Positions 1-4,099 of a DNA stretch of 5,097 bases are shown here, one piece after another. The stretch is from Phormidesmis priestleyi (GTDB lineage Bacteria > Cyanobacteriota > Cyanobacteriia > Phormidesmidales > Phormidesmidaceae). How positions within the stretch are numbered: the stretch's first letter is position 1; each line of letters begins with the position of its first letter. The notes under the pieces are model-generated. The model saw nothing but the letters and a program-made list of their open reading frames with translations. It was not told the DNA's origin and searched no databases. Where the stretch lies: the NCBI GenBank assembly GCA_003242115.1, contig QBMP01000087.1:8712-13808 (forward strand), in the 5' to 3' direction. The position numbers and the translations under genes were made by a program.

Positions 1-354
1 TTTAAAGGTTTCAAGGATAGTTCCAAAGAAAACCCTACAGAATCTAGGATTACCGGTGCTGACGGAAATGAGCCGCTCAGGCTACCGAGTGAGCTACCCG
101 TGAGTGAGCTAGAAGCGGCGATCGCTTGGGCAGACGTGATTGTGCTGATGAAGCTCAGCAGCGTTTACCGCCAAGTGTGGCAGATTTTGGCCCAGCATCA
201 ACTGCTAGAAAGCAGCTACGTCATTGAAAACGCCACTAAAGCAAATCAGGTTATTCACACTGATTTGCAGAATCATCCCGATTTGAAGCTGCCTTATTTT
301 TCACTGCTGATTGTGCGGCCTCGCGATCCGCATAGATCGTCTAAATCTCAATAG
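1..354 (+). CDS. cobI: Precorrin-2 C20-methyltransferase, C-terminal fragment (5' end outside window)
   Basis: The frame is open from base 1 to the TAG at 352-354, giving 117 C-terminal residues; the start and the SAM-binding N-terminal part lie to the left. The family (CobI/CbiL, tetrapyrrole methylase fold) transfers a methyl group from S-adenosylmethionine to C20 of precorrin-2 or cobalt-factor II in corrin synthesis, in the cytoplasm. Recognition rests on the tail: a segment near residues 35-58 (LEAAIAWADVIVLMKLSSVY) matches the family's conserved 'aDtvVLMK-sSVY' element, followed by a QVW helix and the closing YVIENAT and LPYFSLLIV strands. Residues 1-17 (FKGFKDSSKENPTESRI) are strongly hydrophilic where I expect the family's small, hydrophobic Ala-rich segment, which suggests a lineage-specific insertion. 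A 10-bp in-frame duplication (GAGTGAGCTA at 87-96 and 102-111) encodes a repeated Ser-Glu-Leu. The fragment is sound; the precise substrate form is inferred from the family. Confidence 0.85.
   Translation, partial: FKGFKDSSKENPTESRITGADGNEPLRLPSELPVSELEAAIAWADVIVLMKLSSVYRQVWQILAQHQLLESSYVIENATKANQVIHTDLQNHPDLKLPYFSLLIVRPRDPHRSSKSQ
118..125. repeat. HIP1 octamer GCGATCGC, first of five copies
   Basis: This is the Highly Iterated Palindrome typical of many cyanobacterial genomes. Exact copies occur at 118-125, 1313-1320, 1387-1394, 4123-4130 and 4930-4937, all inside coding sequence. They are the main compositional evidence that the window is cyanobacterial; no local function is implied. Confidence 0.9.
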
Positions 355-453
355 CAGCGCTCCATTGCCATCCATTGAGTGAGATCCATTGAGTCCTGTC
401 AATCTTAAAACTGACCCCAAAGTTCAGTAGAACCACGTTAGAAATGGCATAAT

Positions 454-475
454 TGTCAACTGGTGCCAATTGACA
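454..475. promoter_or_regulatory. Inverted repeat TGTCAA-N10-TTGACA upstream of tonB (possible operator)
   Basis: The 6-bp arms are at 454-459 and 470-475, about 85-105 bp before the tonB start. A further TGTCAA lies at 397-402. The TTGACA arm also matches a sigma70 -35 hexamer, but no good -10 follows it at 16-18 bp, so a protein-binding site is at least as likely. It resembles neither NtcA (GTA-N8-TAC) nor an AT-rich Fur box. Confidence 0.3.
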
Positions 476-522
476 CTGCCAGCTTACTCGACACATCGCA
501 TCCGTTATTTAGAAGGTTTATT

Positions 523-552
523 TTGATTCGCAAGCTTTAAGTTCTCTACTGT
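523..552 (+). promoter_or_regulatory. Candidate tonB promoter giving a leaderless mRNA
   Basis: TTGATT (523-528) and TACTGT (547-552) are separated by 18 bp. The matches are 4/6 to the -35 hexamer and 3/6 to the -10, keeping the key T1, A2 and T6. Transcription would start near 559, the A of the ATG, which would fit the lack of any Shine-Dalgarno before that start. The match is modest. Confidence 0.25.
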
Positions 553-558
553 ATCGTC

Positions 559-1821
559 ATGGCTCTTCCCTCTCGCCTAAAGTCAGCCCTTCGCCCTGTC
601 ATTCGAGCCACCAAGCTCACCGGGCCAACGACCGTTGGCGTACTGATATCAGTCGGCGCGCATGTTTTGCTGTTAGCCTTTGGCCCGCGCACGGCTTTTT
701 CGTTCAAAGCGCTGACCCAAGCCGCTCAAGCAGCAGATGCTCAAGAAACCATTGTGCCGCTGGTGCAGCTGTCGCCCGCTGAGCAGAACCGCCTGCCTAA
801 CTTTGCCCAGCCTCAGCTTCCCTCTAATTTAAACGGGCTCAGTAGCTTATCGCTGCCCCCAGGCTTGCCGCTCGTGCCAAACACCAAAATTCCGACGGCT
901 CAGTCGCGCCCCCTGACCGGCAGCCAATTTACAAGCAGACCGCTGCCCGGGAGCAGTATAACCAGCGATCAGCTTCGCCAGCTTGAAGCAGGCCGACTCA
1001 GCCAAGGATTCAAAATCGGAACTACGTTTCCGGGTCTTAGTCCTGGTGGTCGCACCTCAAGTGCGTTAGGGCTAGGCAATCGTCAATCCGTTGAGATACC
1101 TGTTTCACCGCCAATGCCACCCGCCTCGATCGCGCCAACCGCGCCTGCAAATGCGTCCCCAACGCCGCTTGCGAACGGCTCCGGGCCTGCGGCTCCCTCG
1201 GCGATTGACTTGCTACCCCAGTTTGAGCCTAATCAGAACACAATTTCCTTTGGCGATGCCGTCGCTAGAGCTAATGATCAACCTAACGCTGGCGCTAATC
1301 CGCCCGATATTGGCGATCGCATTCCCGCCTCTGGTTCACCCAATGCTGCGCAAACACCTGCTGGCAATTCGGATGACAATTCGAGCGCGATCGCTCGCGT
1401 GCCCGCTCAAGGTAACTTTTCCCAACTCGCACAGGATTTTGTCTATAACAGCGCTGATGTCTCTGAAGATGCCGCCCAGAAAAATGCCGCTGAATGGCTA
1501 CAGACAACCGCTGAAGGTAAAGGTGAGAACATCGCTCAGGCGAGTGCTGATCTGGGCATTGATTCTGGGTTCATCAAAGTGTGTCAAGAAAATCCGCCCG
1601 TCAATGCGCTCATCGGCGTAGTCGTGAACCCTGACGGCACTCAGACAGATCTGACTTTGCTAAAGCGAACTGGCTACCCGATTTTAGATCGTCAGGCTAT
1701 TAATGCTGTTAGCTACGCCGATCTTGACACCGCTGCTGTGCCGACTCAATATCAGGTCAACATTAACGTGGACTACAGTCCACAAGGCTGTGTCGAGAAC
1801 TTGCCGGACGCAGATAATTAA
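559..1821 (+). CDS. TonB-type energy transducer
   Basis: This 420-residue protein should couple the proton-motive force of the inner membrane (through ExbB/ExbD) to outer-membrane TonB-dependent receptors. Residues 1-22 form a basic cytoplasmic N-terminus. One membrane segment at about 24-42 carries S31-x3-H35, matching the Ser16/His20 pair of E. coli TonB needed for ExbB/ExbD coupling. Residues 50-290 are a long Pro/Ala/Ser/Gly-rich region suited to crossing the periplasm. The C-terminal TonB domain lies at about 335-408, with the 'GVVVNPDG' strand and the RTGYPILDRQAI helix (370-381). C342 and C411 bracket this domain and could form a periplasmic disulfide. The ATG at 559 is the first start after an in-frame TAA at 538; no Shine-Dalgarno precedes it. 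The protein is longer than E. coli TonB (about 240 aa), mainly through the linker. No exbB, exbD or receptor gene is in view, so the imported substrate is unknown. A TonB-like protein with another role is possible, but the S-x3-H motif argues against that. Confidence 0.85.
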   Translation: MALPSRLKSALRPVIRATKLTGPTTVGVLISVGAHVLLLAFGPRTAFSFKALTQAAQAADAQETIVPLVQLSPAEQNRLPNFAQPQLPSNLNGLSSLSLPPGLPLVPNTKIPTAQSRPLTGSQFTSRPLPGSSITSDQLRQLEAGRLSQGFKIGTTFPGLSPGGRTSSALGLGNRQSVEIPVSPPMPPASIAPTAPANASPTPLANGSGPAAPSAIDLLPQFEPNQNTISFGDAVARANDQPNAGANPPDIGDRIPASGSPNAAQTPAGNSDDNSSAIARVPAQGNFSQLAQDFVYNSADVSEDAAQKNAAEWLQTTAEGKGENIAQASADLGIDSGFIKVCQENPPVNALIGVVVNPDGTQTDLTLLKRTGYPILDRQAINAVSYADLDTAAVPTQYQVNINVDYSPQGCVENLPDADN

Positions 1822-1962
1822 GGGCTAATGGGCGTAGTGACAAACGTTTTGATTAAGCATCATTACTTTTATTTGCTGATTGTGACTTAACTGAGAGCAC
1901 TTGGGGATCGCTGTATTAGTGTTTAAGAACACAATGGCGAAGGCTCGATAGCCCCAAATGTT

Positions 1963-2070
1963 ATGAAAGCTGCACGCAAGTCAAATTTAGGTCAATCTAT
2001 TGGGCTGGCTCTACTGCTTGTCGCTGGGTGTGTTGGGCTAATTACAATGATGTCTTACGCATCTCTGTAG
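1963..2070 (+). CDS. Possible 35-aa single-pass membrane peptide
   Basis: An ATG at 1963 opens a 35-codon frame ending at TAG 2068-2070; an in-frame TAA at 1924 rules out a longer version. The product has a basic N-terminus (K2, R5, K6), one hydrophobic segment at about residues 12-30 and a short polar tail, the layout of a small inner-membrane or thylakoid protein. Residues 20-23 (V-A-G-C) also fit a lipobox, but only 12 residues would follow the cysteine. I do not recognise it; it does not match the small photosystem, cytochrome b6f or NDH subunits I can recall. It lies 141 bp after tonB, in the same direction, and a strong terminator follows about 100 bp later, as expected at the end of a transcript. 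No clear Shine-Dalgarno is present, which weakens the case. Codon use is unremarkable. It could be a chance frame. Confidence 0.45.
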   Translation: MKAARKSNLGQSIGLALLLVAGCVGLITMMSYASL

Positions 2071-2167
2071 GCCAAATCTATCGGCCAGACCTTACCTTGA
2101 GCGTCTAGCAGTATCTATAAAACTATTTATAAAACTGCAAAAACTGGCGCTTGCGAATATGCAACTC

Positions 2168-2200
2168 AAAGCCGCTCAAAAGCACTGAGCGGCTTTTTTT
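2168..2200 (+). terminator. Intrinsic terminator, rightward
   Basis: GCCGCTCA (2171-2178) pairs perfectly with TGAGCGGC (2186-2193) across a 7-nt loop. AAA before and TTT after extend the stem to 11 bp, and the 3' side runs into seven Ts (2194-2200). This is a textbook Rho-independent terminator for transcripts coming from tonB or the small reading frame. On the minus strand the stem is followed by only three Ts, so it would be weaker for the convergent PHP transcript. Confidence 0.88.
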
Positions 2201-2254
2201 GTGGAAAGCATCCTTTATTCATACCGAGTCATATCAAGCAAGCAATCTAGGGCG

Positions 2255-3004
2255 CTATAGCCGTTTGGTCAGCACCTTGCCATGCGTGTCTGTACCGCAA
2301 CTGCTCAGCAAATTATGCGCCAGCGCCAGTGCCTGCACTCGCTCCGTTTTGCCAGGGCTAGGCCGCCATACCTTGGGATTATCGTAAGCGTAAAAAGTTT
2401 CTACTCCATCTATGCCCAGACGAGCGGCGGCTCTAATTAAGGTGATTTCATTAGTGCGGTAGCGGACAGGGTGAGCGAGAACGGCAATGCCGCCTGCCGA
2501 TTGAATGGCGCTGATCACTCGGCTGGCTTCTCTATCATCACCTTTAGGGGCGCTGCCCTGGATGTAAGGGGCCATACCCTCATCACTAGGTCTGAAGGCG
2601 TAGCCTAAAATGTGAACATCAGTATCAGCCAAAAAAGACGTAATTTCGATGCCAGCCCATAGCTTAGGTAAGGTTTTGGCGTTGGATTGGCGCTGACGGC
2701 TCCAGCTCGAAGGATTGTGCCACCGCCAATCTTCCATCCACTGACAGGCTTCACGATACCCTCTAACGCTGTGGTGGTCAGTAATCGCCATGCCGCTTAG
2801 GCCAATTTCTACAGCCTGAGTCATCAGCTCTGACGGCGTTAGTTTTCCGTCAGAACAAAGGGTATGCATGTGAAAGTTGTAGGTTTTCGGGCAGCTTTGC
2901 GCGCTAATACTCTGTAATACTTCTCTAAGTAGCAAAGAATCCTGCGTTGCCGTCCGATGGGCCGTCTGATTTGTAGACGCCCTCTCAGCAGGATTGGCAG
3001 ACAT
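2255..3004 (-). CDS. PHP-domain metal-dependent phosphoesterase
   Basis: The 249-residue product is a stand-alone PHP (polymerase and histidinol phosphatase) domain protein of the COG0613 type, a cytoplasmic hydrolase with a multi-metal site. The metal-ligand motifs appear in order: H45-M-H47 with D52 (NFHMHTLCSDG), D76-H77-H78 (ITDHHSVRG), E120 in GIEIT, H131 in VHILGY, H178 in the GGIAVLAHP turn, and D239-T-H241 near the end (CGTDTHG). All expected catalytic positions are present, so it should be active. E. coli relatives (YciV/RnaM) hydrolyse 3',5'-bisphosphonucleotides and trim RNA 5' ends; the substrate here cannot be assigned. Residues 1-22 are polar and probably disordered. Residues 90-112 are a Trp/Arg/Ser-rich insert before E120. 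The ATG at 3004 is favoured because the conserved part begins soon after, although no clear Shine-Dalgarno precedes it. The gene converges on tonB and lies 179 bp downstream of the DUF2811 gene on the same strand. Confidence 0.87.
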   Translation of the reverse strand: MSANPAERASTNQTAHRTATQDSLLLREVLQSISAQSCPKTYNFHMHTLCSDGKLTPSELMTQAVEIGLSGMAITDHHSVRGYREACQWMEDWRWHNPSSWSRQRQSNAKTLPKLWAGIEITSFLADTDVHILGYAFRPSDEGMAPYIQGSAPKGDDREASRVISAIQSAGGIAVLAHPVRYRTNEITLIRAAARLGIDGVETFYAYDNPKVWRPSPGKTERVQALALAHNLLSSCGTDTHGKVLTKRL

Positions 3005-3053
3005 GGCTATACAGCAATTATCTTACGACTACCCATACTATACCCAAAGGATT

Positions 3054-3144
3054 GACAGATGGGGCAATTATACTGGCGGACATAACCACAAACCTTGACT
3101 GAATCCTGGTTCTTCGTGAATTGTCTGTCCATTTGCCATCTGTC
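3054..3144. repeat. Imperfect inverted repeat between the PHP and DUF2811 genes
   Basis: GACAGATGGGGCAA (3054-3067) and TTGCCATCTGTC (3133-3144) are inverted copies, identical except for two extra Gs in the left arm. They enclose about 65 bp. The left arm abuts the candidate PHP -10 box. This could be a paired operator or a long RNA stem in the DUF2811 3' region; no T-run supports termination. Confidence 0.35.
3067..3072 (-). promoter_or_regulatory. Candidate -10 box (TATAAT) for the PHP gene
   Basis: Read on the minus strand, 3072 to 3067 is a perfect TATAAT, which would start transcription near 3060 and leave a leader of about 55 nt before the ATG at 3004. The -35 position holds AGGTTT or AAGGTT, a poor match, so an activator may be needed. 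A second hexamer, TATAGT (3042-3037), has no -35 partner. Confidence 0.4.
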
Positions 3145-3183
3145 TATTGGAGTGCTTTTGAGTTGGCTTTGGGCGCAATCGGG

Positions 3184-3402
3184 TTAATGGACGCGGCTAA
3201 CGGGCGCATCGAACAGCGTGTCTAAATATACGCGCGAGGGCGTTTGATCGCCTCGGGTGTGGCCGTTTTGCAGCAAAAACAAAGACAGGGCGGCTGCATA
3301 CAGGCGGTCTTGATCCCAATTTGGATGGGTTTCGAGAAATCCTTTGAGAGAATCATGTAGCTCTTCAGGAATTTCTGCCAGGATACTTACGGATATTTGC
3401 AT
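3184..3402 (-). CDS. DUF2811 family protein (unknown function)
   Basis: The 72-residue product matches the small cyanobacterial DUF2811 family as I recall it: an N-terminal strand (MQISVSILAEIPEELH), then H11-type amphipathic helices with 'LKGFLETHPNWDQDRLYAAALSLFL' spanning roughly residues 19-43, and a C-terminal RVYLDTLF (about 57-64). It is soluble, with no signal peptide or membrane segment. I choose the ATG at 3402 because GAGAGG (3413-3408) sits 5 nt upstream and the conserved region begins exactly at this methionine. An in-frame TTG at 3480 would add 26 residues with no family character and no Shine-Dalgarno. The function is unknown; the helical C-terminal half and small size would suit an adaptor or DNA-associated protein, but that is only a guess. 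The gene borders the DnaA-box region, which lies upstream of it. Confidence 0.8.
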   Translation of the reverse strand: MQISVSILAEIPEELHDSLKGFLETHPNWDQDRLYAAALSLFLLQNGHTRGDQTPSRVYLDTLFDAPVSRVH

Positions 3403-3407
3403 CAGAA

Positions 3408-3413
3408 CCTCTC
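3408..3413 (-). promoter_or_regulatory. Shine-Dalgarno GAGAGG that fixes the DUF2811 start
   Basis: Read on the minus strand, GAGAGG is followed by TTCTG and the ATG at 3402-3400, a 5-nt spacing. It is the only good ribosome binding site seen in this frame and decides for the 72-codon version over the 98-codon one. Confidence 0.7.
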
Positions 3414-3480
3414 GATAGTCACTGCGCTTCGGCAGGTGATTGGAAGACCATTTTGCGCTCTTAGGGGTAGGGTTTGTCAA

Positions 3481-3715
3481 TGATAAAAAAAATTGTCAAG
3501 GTCTTTTTTGAATTGATGCGCTAACGAGAGAGTAGGATTAAATTGCACTTTTTGTTACTTAACTTATTTTAGTTTGCAAATTTTCTCATATTTTCAGCGG
3601 TGGAAATTCAAATTCACAGGAAGTGCGTGAAGTCCCTGATATTGCGTAAAAACCTGTGGAAAACTATCCCTGACCTGTGGAAAACTTTGGGGAGATCGGT
3701 GGATAACTGCTGTGT
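3481..3715. other. AT-rich block plus DnaA-box cluster: possible replication origin or DnaA-binding region
   Basis: The left half (3481-3600) is visibly AT-rich with A and T runs, as in a DNA unwinding element. The right half carries three boxes in the same orientation: TGTGGAAAA at 3655-3663 and 3676-3684 (both TTTTCCACA on the minus strand, fitting TTWTNCACA) and GGTGGATAA at 3698-3706 (TTATCCACC, one mismatch). Their starts are 21 and 22 bp apart, about two helical turns, so the boxes face the same side of the DNA. TTTTCCACA is, as I recall, the box form preferred in cyanobacterial origins. Against a main oriC, no dnaN or dnaA gene is in view and only two boxes are exact. DnaA titration or DnaA-controlled transcription of a flanking gene are the alternatives. 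Confidence 0.45.
3652..3686 (+). repeat. Two direct copies of a 14-bp DnaA-box-bearing repeat
   Basis: ACCTGTGGAAAACT occurs at 3652-3665 and again at 3673-3686, a period of 21 bp. Identity extends beyond the 9-bp DnaA box on both sides, so the unit looks duplicated, in the manner of iterons. Confidence 0.85.
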
Positions 3716-3884
3716 TTTAAAGGCAGAAGATAAGAAAATGCCGCAGCAACAAAAACTGAGCGAATTGATCTTTGGGGGTTGATCTCAGCTCCTTTTGCCT
3801 ATATGCAAAGAGCAAATAGAGTTCATATGTACCGTGCGTTTCTGGCGCTCTAGCGACAAAAAGAATGGTCATTGTGGTGCAACT

Positions 3885-3901
3885 GTCAAATATGATTTGA
3901 C
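3885..3901. promoter_or_regulatory. Perfect 17-bp palindrome GTCAAAT-ATG-ATTTGAC (candidate operator)
   Basis: Seven-bp arms (3885-3891 and 3895-3901) pair without mismatch around ATG. The size and symmetry suit a dimeric transcription factor. It lies 188 bp upstream of the binding-protein ATG and about 180 bp right of the DnaA boxes. It does not match NtcA, CRP-type (TGTGA-N6-TCACA) or PhoB-type sites. Confidence 0.45.
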
Positions 3902-4054
3902 TGATTTTTGCAGCGGTTGGGGGCAAATTTTCACGTTGGGATGGACTGATGCTGGGCGCTAACAAGCTGTATAGAAGTCTGGACAGACCCTGGGGAAAAC
4001 TTCCTCATTCGACTGAAATGCCTATTGATGTAGCCAGCGAAACTTGATAGGCTC

Positions 4055-4099
4055 AGGGGCTACTTAATGCAATGCGTCAGCAAACTTCATGACATTTAA
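4055..4099 (+). promoter_or_regulatory. Possible short upstream reading frame overlapping the binding-protein start
   Basis: AGGGG (4055-4059) lies 7 nt before an ATG at 4067 that encodes MQCVSKLHDI and stops at 4097-4099, inside the next gene. A second ATG at 4072 encodes MRQQTS and stops at 4090-4092, in an ATGA overlap with the binding-protein start at 4089. The binding-protein ATG has no Shine-Dalgarno of its own, so translational coupling is conceivable. Such tiny frames also arise by chance. Confidence 0.25.

Larger units (their letters stand above)
355..558. other. Non-coding gap between cobI and tonB, with short repeats
   Basis: I see no gene here. The stretch holds tandem copies of ATCCATTGAGT (370-380 and 384-394), with a partial TCCATTG copy at 361-367, and an inverted repeat ACTGA-N9-TCAGT at 410-428 with no following T-run, so it is not a convincing terminator. 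A second inverted repeat, TGTCAA-N10-TTGACA, lies at 454-475. This gap must contain the end of the cobI transcript and probably the tonB promoter. Confidence 0.6.
1822..2254. other. 433-bp gap between tonB and the convergent PHP gene
   Basis: The gap holds a possible 35-codon gene at 1963-2070 and a strong rightward terminator at 2168-2200. Smaller signals are an AAACGTTT palindrome (1842-1849), a GTGTT-TAAG-AACAC hairpin (1919-1932), and two direct copies of TATAAAACT (2116-2124 and 2128-2136). No terminator is obvious directly after tonB, so its transcript may run on to 2200. From 2201 to 2254 I see nothing beyond a TGTGGAAAG (2200-2208), one base off a DnaA box. Confidence 0.6.
3403..4088. 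other. 686-bp intergenic region between divergent genes
   Basis: No credible gene lies here. From the left it holds the DUF2811 upstream region with two TTGACA hexamers on the minus strand (3480-3475 and 3499-3494). An AT-rich stretch follows (about 3481-3600), then a DnaA-box cluster (3655-3706), a TTTGC-N6-GCAAA inverted repeat (3794-3809), a perfect palindrome (3885-3901), a further near-DnaA box TGGGGAAAA (3991-3999) and the leader of the binding-protein gene. It is unusually long for this otherwise fairly compact window. Confidence 0.7.

Noticed and set aside
410..428. ACTGA-N9-TCAGT hairpin as a cobI terminator
   Set aside because: A 5-bp stem with a 9-nt loop and no T-run is too weak.
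1295..1507. Minus-strand frame inside tonB
   Set aside because: Antisense to a well-supported gene, with no recognisable protein features.
1091..1621. Long + frame inside tonB (176 codons)
   Set aside because: It lies wholly within the tonB frame, is Arg/Pro/Leu-rich in the way expected of an offset frame of a Pro/Ala-rich gene, and has no domain.
1934..1951. ATG-started five-codon peptide after the GTGTT-TAAG-AACAC hairpin
   Set aside because: Too short and without a ribosome site; no sign of a leader-peptide attenuator.
2151..2387. Plus-strand frame across the terminator and PHP gene end
   Set aside because: It runs through the terminator hairpin and overlaps the convincing PHP C-terminus; the translation has no family character.
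3403..3480. 26-residue N-terminal extension of the DUF2811 protein from a TTG start
   Set aside because: The TTG has no ribosome site and the extension no family similarity, whereas the ATG at 3402 has GAGAGG at 5 nt.
3600..3782. 60-codon GTG-started frame over the DnaA boxes
   Set aside because: The repeated LWKT in the translation comes simply from the DNA repeat; there is no ribosome site, and the DnaA boxes explain the sequence better.
3794..3809. TTTGC-CTATAT-GCAAA inverted repeat
   Set aside because: Arms of only 5 bp in AT-rich DNA; kept as a note in the region entry but too weak to call an operator.
3717..3965. Minus-strand 82-codon frame with a TTG start
   Set aside because: Weak start, no Shine-Dalgarno, no coherent domain; it lies in low-information intergenic DNA.
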